Assembly (NCBI GenBank): GCA_944548615.1
Contig: CALYMY010000053.1
Coordinates: 186,001-250,000 of the forward strand
From: Micropterix aruncella
Taxonomy: Eukaryota; Arthropoda; Insecta; Lepidoptera; Micropterigidae
DNA: 64,000 nt
Direction of reading: 5' to 3'
Positions 1-8,651 of the stretch are shown here, in pieces. The notes under the pieces are model-generated. The model saw only the letters and a program-made list of their open reading frames with translations. It ran no database searches and was not told the DNA's origin. How positions within the stretch are numbered: the stretch's first letter is position 1; every line of letters starts with the position of its first letter. The translations under genes and the position numbers were made by a program.

Positions 1-350
1 TTCTATGTTCAAAATGAAAGTTTATATAAAAAATTTCAAAATGTCAAAATTTCGAAAATGCCATTTCGAAGAGAATACCAAGGCCGTCGTTCTGTCCGAA
101 CGCCGTAACGCTATAGGTTTACTCTATCACGATCTTTTTCGAAAAATGTGATTTTTTCATTATAATTTCTATGTTTAAAATGAAATTCTATATAAAAATT
201 TTCAAAATGTCAAAATTTCAAAAATGCCATTTTGTAGAGCTTAAGCGGGGTGTCGATCTCTCCAAAGTCCGCAACGCGGTAGGTTTACTCTATCTCGATT
301 TATTTCGAAAAATGTGATTTTTTCATAACAATTTCTATGTTCAAAATGAA
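1..350 (+). repeat. 166-bp array, partial unit 0 (m6, m7)
   Basis: The window opens inside a 166-mer array. The two remaining monomers are m6 (gaagagaatacc variant, landmark ATG at 5) and m7 (the most diverged type, with gagcttaagcggggtg, landmark at 171). They run to the truncated monomer that abuts the 119-mer array. Bases 349-354 form the HindIII site at the junction. Confidence 0.93.
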
Positions 351-352
351 GC

Positions 353-1899
353 TTCCCTCGTCGGGAGCCAACCCTGGGTGCAGCAGCCATGTCATGGTGG
401 AACTTAGTAATTGCCATCATAATGGAATGCCTATACCAAATTTCACGTCTCTACGGTTGACCGTTGAGGAGTTCCCTCGTCGGGAGCCAACCCTGGGTGC
501 AGCAGCCATGTCATGGTGGAACTTAGTAATTGCCATCATAATGGAATGCCTATACCAAATTTCACGTCTCTACGGTTGACCGTTGAGGAGTTTCCTCGTC
601 GGGAGCCAACCCTGGGTGCAGCAGCGATGTCATGGTGGAACTTAGAAATTGCCATAATAATGGAATGCCTATACCAAATTTCACGTCTCTACGGTTGACC
701 GTTGAGGAGTTCCCTCGTCGGGAGCCAACCCTGGGTGCAGCAGCCATGTCATGGTGGAACTTAGAAATTGCCATCATAATGGAATGCCTATACCAAATTT
801 CACGTCTCTACGGTTGACCGTTGAGGAGTTCCCTCGTCGGGAGCCAACCCTGGGTGCAGCAGCCATGTCATGGTGGAACTTAGTAATTGCCATCATAATG
901 GAATGCCTATACCAAATTTCACGTCTCTACGGTTGACCGTTGAGGAGTTCCCTCGTTGGGAGCCAACCCTGGATGCAGCAGCCATGTCATGGTGGAACTT
1001 AGTAATTGCCATCATAATGGAATGCCTATACCAAATTTCACGTCTCTACGGTTGACCGTTGAGGAGTTTCCTCGTCGGGAGCCAACCCTGGGTGCAGCAG
1101 CGATGTCATGGTGGAACTTAGAAATTGCCATCATAATGGAATGCCTATACCAAATTTCACGTCTCTACGGTTGACCGTTGAGGAGTTCCCTCGTCGGGAG
1201 CCAACCCTGGATGCAGCAGCCATGTCATGGTGGAACTTAGTAATTGCCATCATAATGGAATGCCTATACCAAATTTCACGTCTCTACGGTTGACCGTTGA
1301 GGAGTTTCCTCGTCGGGAGCCAACCCTGGGTGCAGCAGCGATGTCATGGTGGAACTTAGAAATTGCCATCATAATGGAATGCCTATACCAAATTTCACGT
1401 CTCTACGGTTGACCGTTGAGGAGTTTCCTCGTCGGGAGCCAACCCTGGGTGCAGCAGCGATGTCATGGTGGAACTTAGAAATTGCCATCATAATGGAATG
1501 CCTATACCAAATTTCACGTCTCTACGGTTGACCGTTGAGGAGTTTCCTCGTCGGGAGCCAACCCTGGGTGCAGCAGCGATGTCATGGTGGAACTTAGAAA
1601 TTGCCATCATAATGGAATGCCTATACCAAATTTCACGTCTCTACGGTTGACCGTTGAGGAGTTCCCTCGTCGGGAGCCAACCCTGGGTGCAGCAGCCATG
1701 TCATGGTGGAACTTAGTAATTGCCATCATAATGGAATGGCTATAACAAATTTCACGTCTCTAGGGTTGACCGTTGAGGAGTTCCCTCGTCGGGAGCCAAC
1801 CCTGGGTGCAGCAGCCATGTCATGGTGGAACTTAGTAATTGCCATCATAATGGAATGCCTATACCAAATTTCACGTCTCTACGGTTGACCGTTGAGGAG
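353..1899 (+). repeat. 119-bp array, unit 1 (13 monomers)
   Basis: Thirteen monomers of exactly 119 bp in the order A A B' C A D B D B B B E A. Compared with the canonical 14 it lacks the A between the first B and the second D. The first D monomer carries a private tcgttggg variant near 957. A monomer typically starts ttccctcgtcgggagcc and ends gttgaccgttgaggag. 119 is not a multiple of three, and the short open frames that tile the array stop in every copy, so it is not coding. Confidence 0.96.
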
Positions 1900-1921
1900 T
1901 TCCCTCGTCCTTGTCACGTAC

Positions 1922-2068
1922 CTCTTTCCGTAGGTTGTTTACTCCTTTTAATTCGTTTAACGCCTCGCGGGCAATATCTCTGGCTCGTTCCGGTATTTCT
2001 TCGAAATTCCGAAACGGCACTTCTATTTCTGTGGTCTCCATATTGTCTCTTCTCGTTGATCAAAGGCA
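1922..2068 (-). CDS. Candidate first coding exon, unrecognised protein
   Basis: Read on the minus strand, a pyrimidine-rich tract ends in ttttcag (AG at 2070-2069). The 147-nt exon then has a 27-nt leader with an in-frame TGA and an ATG at 2041-2039 with A at -3 and G at +4. Forty codons end exactly at GAG, followed by a GTACGT donor (GT at 1921-1920). The peptide begins METTEIEVPFRNFEEIPERA; 17 of 40 residues are charged, and residues 14-40 look helical. Unspliced, the frame would run 56 residues, to a stop at 1873-1871 inside the first 119-mer. Copies: 5058-5204, 8674-8808 (in-frame 12-bp deletion), 12159-12305, 16370-16504 (deletion), 19855-20001, 23352-23498, 26849-26995, 31060-31206, 34221-34367, 37737-37883, 41349-41495, 44961-45107, 47740-47886, 51351-51497, 54963-55109, 58099-58245, 61715-61849 (deletion). 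I do not recognise the family. It could be a captured gene fragment, a transposon-derived exon or chance; no downstream exon was found. Confidence 0.35.
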
Positions 2069-2160
2069 CTGAAAATGAAAATGAAAAAGCACAGATTAAA
2101 TAGTATTGAAAAGTAATTAAAGAAGAAGAAGAAGACGAGATAAAAAGCAGAAGCAATGAA
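2069..2160 (-). other. Candidate 3' splice site and polypyrimidine tract
   Basis: On the minus strand this stretch reads as a run of CTT repeats, an A-containing stretch that could hold a branch point (ttaat near 2099), then ctttttcattttcattttcag directly before the candidate exon. This is a textbook intron end. On the plus strand the same bases are a purine-rich simple sequence, so composition alone could produce it. Confidence 0.35.
2120..2135 (+). repeat. GAA/CTT microsatellite
   Basis: About five GAA triplets, conserved in length in all spacer copies checked. The unit 2 copy has a neighbouring change (gtaataaaag for gtaattaaag). Confidence 0.85.
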
Positions 2161-2317
2161 ATGAAAAGCGTTCTAAAACCCTATCTTTTGACACCTCGCT
2201 TGTGTGTATATGATAAAATAAAGAATATAATATTTAATTTATTAAACGAAGCCGCGGGAAAAATACTAAAACTCCCTTGGCTCGGATCGCTACTATTGAA
2301 AACAAAAATCGTAAAAT

Positions 2318-2455
2318 CGATAAATAAACTTTTGCAAGTATGACGAGGGCTGAAGTTACCATAGAAACAGAAATCGTTAAATCGATAAATATTCTATTGC
2401 GAGTCGGGCCACCGCCCGAGCTCGTTACTATGGAAACAAAACCGTTAAATCGATA
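2318..2455 (-). promoter_or_regulatory. Three near-DREF/BEAF motifs (TATCGATT)
   Basis: On the minus strand each of the three degenerate repeats contains TATCGATT (cores at 2318-2323, 2382-2387 and 2450-2455). This is seven of eight bases of the DREF element TATCGATA, and the plus strand shows the BEAF-type CGATA word. They lie about 250-390 bp upstream of the candidate exon on the same strand. In insects such clusters mark housekeeping promoters and boundary elements. A regulatory role here is an inference. Confidence 0.25.
2404..2424 (+). other. GC-rich hairpin followed by 8-bp palindrome
   Basis: TCGGGC and GCCCGA form a perfect 6-bp stem around the loop CACC (2404-2419). It overlaps the palindrome CGAGCTCG (2417-2424, containing a SacI site). 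It is the most GC-rich spot of an otherwise AT-rich spacer and is kept in the other units. Confidence 0.6.
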
Positions 2456-2628
2456 AATCAATATACCTATACAGATATTAAATCGTCTATAATTCCGTTA
2501 ATATTAATCAGATTTGAAAATTAAAAGAAGCGTTAGATGCGCAAAGCAAAACTCTATTAGATAATAATAAACAGGGAGGACTATAATTGATGCCTTTTAG
2601 CGAAATAGCCCTCAAACGTCGGGAGCCA

Positions 2629-3843
2629 ATTTATTTCGAAAAATGTGATTTTTTCATAACAATTTCTATGTTCAAAATGAAAGTTTATATAAAAAATTTC
2701 AAAATGTCAAAATTTCGAAAATGCCATTTCGTAGAGATTTCAAAGGCCTTCGTTCTGCCCGAACAACGTAACGCGTTTGATTTACTCTATCACGGTCTTT
2801 TTCGAAAAATGACATTTATTCATAACAATTTCTATGTCCAAAATGAAAGTTTGTATAAAAAATTTCAAAATGTCAAAATTTCGAAAATGCCATTTCGTAG
2901 AGATTTCAAAGGCCTTCGTTCTGTCCGAACACCGTAACGCGTTTTATTTACTCTATCACGGTCTTTTTCGAAAAATGACATTTATTCATAACAATTTCTA
3001 TGTTCAAAATGAAAGTTTATATAAAAAATTTCAAAATGTCAAAATTTCGAAAATGCCATTTCGTAGAGATTTCAAAGGCCTTCGTTCTGTCCAAACACCG
3101 TAACGCGTTTTATTTACTCTATCTCGTTCTTTTGTGAAAAATGTGATTTTTTCATAACAATTTCTATGTTCAAAATGAAAGTTTATATAAAATATTTCAA
3201 AATGTCAAAATTTCGAAAATGCCATTTCGTAGAGTTTTCAAAGGCCTTCGTTCTGTCCGAACACCGTAACGCGTTTGATTTACTCTATCACGGTCTTTTT
3301 CGAAAAATGACATTTATTCATAACAATTTCTATGTTCAAAATGAAAGTTTGTATAAAAAATTTCAAAATGTCAAAATTTCGAAAATGCCATTTCGTAGAG
3401 ATTTCAAAGGCCTTCGTTCTGCCGGAACACCGTAACGCGTTTAATTTACTCTATCACGGTCTTTTTTGAAAAATGTCATTTATTCATAACAATTTCTATG
3501 TTCAAAATGAAAGTTTATATAAAAAATTTCAAAATGTCAAAATTTCGAAAATGCCATTTCGAAGAGAATACCAAGGCCGTCGTTCTGTCCGAACGCCGTA
3601 ACGCTATAGGTTTACTCTATCACGATCTTTTTCGAAAAATGTGATTTTTTCATTATAATTTCTATGTTTAAAATGAAATTCTATATAAAAATTTTCAAAA
3701 TGTCAAAATTTCAAAAATGCCATTTTGTAGAGCTTAAGCGGGGTGTCGATCTCTCCAAAGTCCGCAACGCGGTAGGTTTACTCTATCTCGATTTATTTCG
3801 AAAAATGTGATTTTTTCATAACAATTTCTATGTTCAAAATGAA
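2629..3843 (+). repeat. 166-bp array, unit 1 (m1-m7)
   Basis: Seven monomers with landmark ATGs at 2668, 2834, 3000, 3166, 3332, 3498 and 3664, spaced exactly 166 bp, plus a partial eighth that breaks at 3843. Types: m1 cccgaacaacg; m2 tatgtccaaaatg; m3 tgtccaaacacc and tttgtgaaaaatgtg; m4 aaaatatttc and gagttttc; m5 tgccggaacacc; m6 gaagagaatacc; m7 gagcttaagcgggg. Monomers differ within the unit far more than the same type differs between units, the defining mark of a HOR. Open frames of about 90-116 codons span 1.5-2 monomers in shifting frames and are artefacts. Confidence 0.95.
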
Positions 3844-3845
3844 GC

Positions 3846-5035
3846 TTCCCTCGTCGGGAGCCAACCCTGGGTGCAGCAGCCATGTCATGGTGGAACTTAG
3901 TAATTGCCATCATAATGGAATGCCTATACCAAATTTCACGTCTCTACGGTTGACCGTTGAGGAGTTCCCTCGTCGGGAGCCAACCCTGGGTGCAGCAGCC
4001 ATGTCATGGTGGAACTTAGTAATTGCCATCATAATGGAATGCCTATACCAAATTTCACGTCTCTACGGTTGACCGTTGAGGAGTTTCCTCGTCGGGAGCC
4101 AACCCTGGGTGCAGCAGCGATGTCATGGTGGAACTTAGAAATTGCCATAATAATGGAATGCCTATACCAAATTTCACGTCTCTACGGTTGACCGTTGAGG
4201 AGTTCCCTCGTCGGGAGCCAACCCTGGGTGCAGCAGCCATGTCATGGTGAAACTTAGAAATTGCCATCATAATGGAATGCCTATACCAAATTTCACGTCT
4301 CTACGGTTGACCGTTGAGGAGTTCCCTCGTCGGGAGCCAACCCTGGGTGCAGCAGCCATGTCATGGTGGAACTTAGTAATTGCCATCATAATGGAATGCC
4401 TATACCAAATTTCACGTCTCTACGGTTGACCGTTGAGGAGTTCCCTCGTCGGGAGCCAACCCTGGATGCAGCAGCCATGTCATGGTGGAACTTAGTAATT
4501 GCCATCATAATGGAATGCCTATACCAAATTTCACGTCTCTACGGTTGACCGTTGAGGAGTTTCCTCGTCGGGAGCCAACCCTGGGTGCAGCAGCGATGTC
4601 ATGGTGGAACTTAGAAATTGCCATCATAATGGAATGCCTATACCAAATTTCACGTCTCTACGGTTGACCGTTGAGGAGTTTCCTCGTCGGGAGCCAACCC
4701 TGGGTGCAGCAGCGATGTCATGGTGGAACTTAGAAATTGCCATCATAATGGAATGCCTATACCAAATTTCACGTCTCTACGGTTGACCGTTGAGGAGTTC
4801 CCTCGTCGGGAGCCAACCCTGGGTGCAGCAGCCATGTCATGGTGGAACTTAGTAATTGCCATCATAATGGAATGGCTATAACAAATTTCACGTCTCTAGG
4901 GTTGACCGTTGAGGAGTTCCCTCGTCGGGAGCCAACCCTGGGTGCAGCAGCCATGTCATGGTGGAACTTAGTAATTGCCGTCATAATGGAATGCCTATAC
5001 CAAATTTCACGTCTCTACGGTTGACCGTTGAGGAG
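3846..5035 (+). repeat. 119-bp array, unit 2 (10 monomers)
   Basis: Order A A B' C A D B B E A, the canonical order minus four monomers. It carries two rare variants seen elsewhere only in unit 17: catggtgaaactt in the C monomer (near 4249) and gccgtcataatgg in the last A (near 4980). The two units are therefore sister copies. Confidence 0.96.
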
Positions 5036-5764
5036 TTCCCTCGTCCTTGTCACGTACCTCTTTCCGTAGGTTGTTTACTCCTTTTAATTCGTTTAACGCC
5101 TCGCGGGCAATATCTCTGGCTCGTTCCGGTATTTCTTCGAAATTCCGAAACGGCACTTCTATTTCTGTGGTCTCCATATTGTCTCTTCTCGTTGATCAAA
5201 GGCACTGAAAATGAAAATGAAAAAGCACAGATTAAATAGTATTGAAAAGTAATAAAAGAAGAAGAAGAAGACGAGATAAAAAGCAGAAGCAATGAAATGA
5301 AAAGCGTTCTAAAACCCTATCTTTTGACACCTCGCTTGTGTGTATATGATAAAATAAAGAATATAATATTTAATTTATTAAACGAAGCCGCGGGAAAAAT
5401 ACTAAAACTCCCTTGGCTCGGATCGCTACTATTGAAAACAAAAATCGTAAAATCGATAAATAAACTTTTGCAAGTATGACGAGGGCTGAAGTTACCATAG
5501 AAACAGAAATCGTTAAATCGATAAATATTCTATTGCGAGTCGGGCCACCGCCCGAGCTCGTTACTATGGAAACAAAACCGTTAAATCGATAAATCAATAT
5601 ACCTATACAGATATTAAATCGTCTATAATTCCGTTAATATTAATCAGATTTGAAAATTAAAAGAAGCGTTAGATGCGCAAAGCAAAACTCTATTAGATAA
5701 TAATAAACAGGGAGGACTATAATTGATGCCTTTTAGCGAAATAGCCCTCAAACGTCGGGAGCCA
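5036..5764 (+). repeat. Low-copy spacer, unit 2
   Basis: 729 bp, candidate minus-strand exon at 5058-5204 with Leu28. Private T-to-A change near 5254 (gtaataaaag). It carries the ataatattt state, whereas its sister unit 17 carries ataaaattt, so the spacer and the flanking array have different histories. Confidence 0.92.
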
Positions 5765-6983
5765 ATTTATTTCGAAAAATGTGATTTTTTCATAACAATT
5801 TCTATGTTCAAAATGAAAGTTTATATAAAAAATTTCAAAATGTCAAAATTTCGAAAATGCCATTTCGTAGAGATTTCAAAGGCCTTCGTTCTGCCCGAAC
5901 AACGTAACGCGTTTGATTTACTCTATCACGGTCTTTTTCGAAAAATGACATTTATTCATAACAATTTCTATGTCCAAAATGAAAGTTTGTATAAAAAATT
6001 TCAAAATGTCAAAATTTCGAAAATGCCATTTCGTAGAGATTTCAAAGGCCTTCGTTCTGTCCAAACACCGTAACGCGTTTTATTTACTCTATCACGGTCT
6101 TTTTCGAAAAATGACATTTACATATTCATAACAATTTCTATGTTCAAAATGAAAGTTTATATAAAAAATTTCAAAATGTCAAAATTTCGAAAATGCCATT
6201 TCGTAGAGATTTCAAAGGCCTTCGTTCTGTCCAAACACCGTAACGCGTTTTATTTACTCTATCTCGTTCTTTTGTGAAAAATGTGATTTTTTCATAACAA
6301 TTTCTATGTTCAAAATGAAAGTTTATATAAAATATTTCAAAATGTCAAAATTTCGAAAATGCCATTTCGTAGAGTTTTCAAAGGCCTTCGTTCTGTCCGA
6401 ACACCGTAACGCGTTTGATTTACTCTATCACGGTCTTTTTCGAAAAATGACATTTATTCATAACAATTTCTATGTTCAAAATGAAAGTTTGTATAAAAAA
6501 TTTCAAAATGTCAAAATTTCGAAAATGCCATTTCGTAGAGATTTCAAAGGCCTTCGTTCTGCCGGAACACCGTAACGCGTTTAATTTACTCTATCACGGT
6601 CTTTTTTGAAAAATGTCATTTATTCATAACAATTTCTATGTTCAAAATGAAAGTTTATATAAAAAATTTCAAAATGTCAAAATTTCGAAAATGCCATTTC
6701 GAAGAGAATACCAAGGCCGTCGTTCTGTCCGAACGCCGTAACGCTATAGGTTTACTCTATCACGATCTTTTTCGAAAAATGTGATTTTTTCATTATAATT
6801 TCTATGTTTAAAATGAAATTCTATATAAAAATTTTCAAAATGTCAAAATTTCAAAAATGCTATTTTGTAGAGCTTAAGCGGGGTGTCGATCTCTCCAAAG
6901 TCCGCAACGCGGTAGGTTTACTCTATCTCGATTTATTTCGAAAAATGTGATTTTTTCATAACAATTTCTATGTTCAAAATGAA
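5765..6983 (+). repeat. 166-bp array, unit 2 (m1-m7, +4 bp)
   Basis: Seven monomers. The m2 to m3 boundary carries a 4-bp insertion (cata at 6121-6124, giving gacatttacatattc). m2 has tgtccaaacacc where most units have tgtccgaacacc, and m7 has a private tgctatttt near 6861. Confidence 0.94.
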
Positions 6984-6985
6984 GC

Positions 6986-8651
6986 TTCCCTCGTCGGGAG
7001 CCAACCCTGGGTGCAGCAGCCATGTCATGGTGGAACTTAGTAATTGCCATCATAATGGAATGCCTATACCAAATTTCACGTCTCTACGGTTGACCGTTGA
7101 GGAGTTCCCTCGTCGGGAGCCAACCCTGGGTGCAGCAGCCATGTCATGGTGGAACTTAGTAATTGCCATCATAATGGAATGCCTATACCAAATTTCACGT
7201 CTCTACGGTTGACCGTTGAGGAGTTTCCTCGTCGGGAGCCAACCCTGGGTGCAGCAGCGATGTCATGGTGGAACTTAGAAATTGCCATAATAATGGAATG
7301 CCTATACCAAATTTCACGTCTCTACGGTTGACCGTTGAGGAGTTCCCTCGTCGGGAGCCAACCCTGGGTGCAGCAGCCATGTCATGGTGGAACTTAGAAA
7401 TTGCCATCATAATGGAATGCCTATACCAAATTTCACGTCTCTACGGTTGACCGTTGAGGAGTTCCCTCGTCGGGAGCCAACCCTGGGTGCAGCAGCCATG
7501 TCATGGTGGAACTTAGTAATTGCCATCATAATGGAATGCCTATACCAAATTTCACGTCTCTACGGTTGACCGTTGAGGAGTTCCCTCGTCGGGAGCCAAC
7601 CCTGGATGCAGCAGCCATGTCATGGTGGAACTTAGTAATTGCCATCATAATGGAATGCCTATACCAAATTTCACGTCTCTACGGTTGACCGTTGAGGAGT
7701 TTCCTCGTCGGGAGCCAACCCTGGGTGCAGCAGCGATGTCATGGTGGAACTTAGAAATTGCCATCATAATGGAATGCCTATACCAAATTTCACGTCTCTA
7801 CGGTTGACCGTTGAGGAGTTCCCTCGTCGGGAGCCAACCCTGGGTGCAGCAGCCATGTCATGGTGGAACTTAGTAATTGCCATCATAATGGAATGCCTAT
7901 ACCAAATTTCACGTCTCTACGGTTGACCGTTGAGGAGTTCCCTCGTCGGGAGCCAACCCTGGATGCAGCAGCCATGTCATGGTGGAACTTAGTAATTGCC
8001 ATCATAATGGAATGCCTATACCAAATTTCACGTCTCTACGGTTGACCGTTGAGGAGTTTCCTCGTCGGGAGCCAACCCTGGGTGCAGCAGCGATGTCATG
8101 GTGGAACTTAGAAATTGCCATCATAATGGAATGCCTATACCAAATTTCACGTCTCTACGGTTGACCGTTGAGGAGTTTCCTCGTCGGGAGCCAACCCTGG
8201 GTGCAGCAGCGATGTCATGGTGGAACTTAGAAATTGCCATCATAATGGAATGCCTATACCAAATTTCACGTCTCTACGGTTGACCGTTGAGGAGTTTCCT
8301 CGTCGGGAGCCAACCCTGGGTGCAGCAGCGATGTCATGGTGGAACTTAGAAATTGCCATCATAATGGAATGCCTATACCAAATTTCACGTCTCTACGGTT
8401 GACCGTTGAGGAGTTCCCTCGTCGGGAGCCAACCCTGGGTGCAGCAGCCATGTCATGGTGGAACTTAGTAATTGCCATCATAATGGAATGGCTATAACAA
8501 ATTTCACGTCTCTAGGGTTGACCGTTGAGGAGTTCCCTCGTCGGGAGCCAACCCTGGGTGCAGCAGCCATGTCATGGTGGAACTTAGTAATTGCCATCAT
8601 AATGGAATGCCTATACCAAATTTCACGTCTCTACGGTTGACCGTTGAGGAG
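6986..8651 (+). repeat. 119-bp array, unit 3 (14 monomers, canonical)
   Basis: Canonical order A A B' C A D B A D B B B E A, the same as in units 12, 13, 15, 16 and 18. In every array the last two monomers are E then A. Confidence 0.96.

Larger units (their letters stand above)
2291..2459 (+). repeat. Three degenerate 66-69 bp tandem repeats in the spacer
   Basis: Copies start at 2291, 2357 and 2426 (spacing 66 and 69). Each begins with a variant of tactatggaaacaaaa and continues to a conserved aaatcgataaat. The third copy is partial. Between copies lie GC-richer linkers. They are much more diverged than either satellite, so they are older. A minus-strand frame reads through all three copies but carries a stop in unit 17 and a frameshift in unit 14, so I do not call a gene. 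Confidence 0.8.
1900..2628 (+). repeat. Low-copy spacer, unit 1 (729 bp)
   Basis: This is the only non-satellite part of the unit and is present once per unit. It starts with the first 10 bases of a 119-mer (ttccctcgtc) and ends against a 13-bp remnant of a 119-mer (cgtcgggagccaa, 2617-2629). In between, from left to right, it holds a candidate minus-strand exon (1922-2068), a GAA microsatellite, three degenerate 66-69 bp repeats with ATCGATAAAT cores, a GC hairpin and an AT-rich tail. Marker states: full-length exon with Leu28, and ataatattt at about 2232. Confidence 0.92.

Noticed and set aside
353..1899. CRISPR array
   Set aside because: The repeats are direct tandem 119-mers with no unique spacers between them and no cas genes.
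353..1899. CENP-B box in the 119-mer (ttccctcgtcggg)
   Set aside because: The spacing of TTC and CGGG does not match the box; two positions between the cores are missing.
337..2103. Ladder of 61-93 residue open frames on the plus strand and 71-residue frames on the minus strand of the 119-mer arrays
   Set aside because: The repeat is 119 bp, so each monomer is read in a shifted frame and every frame ends at the same stop in the following copy. Translations only mirror the repeat; no start context, domain or codon pattern supports a gene.
1914..2156. 80-residue minus-strand open frame overlapping the candidate exon
   Set aside because: It is in a different frame from the splice-flanked ORF and includes the polypyrimidine tract as a serine run; it looks like a shadow of the exon and its intron end.
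2161..2343. 60-residue plus-strand open frame in the spacer (starts MKSVLKPYLL)
   Set aside because: Broken by the 1-bp deletion in unit 14, of low-complexity hydrophobic and basic composition, and without splice or start context. Its presence in most units only reflects unit identity.
2234..2461. 75-residue minus-strand open frame across the three short repeats
   Set aside because: Stopped by a point change in unit 17 and frameshifted in unit 14. Its periodic translation follows from repeat spacings (66 and 69) that happen to be multiples of three.
1900..2628. Spacer as a DNA transposon with terminal inverted repeats
   Set aside because: The ends (cttgtcacg and the reverse complement of the right end, tttgagggc) share only a few bases; no transposase frame is visible. 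The possible 4-bp duplication is reported as a finding only.
2587..2937. 116-residue open frame at the start of each 166-mer array, preceded by a GGAGG word
   Set aside because: It begins in the spacer and runs through two 166-mers in different frames. The GGAGG word looks like a bacterial ribosome site, but all context here is eukaryotic satellite, so it is coincidence.
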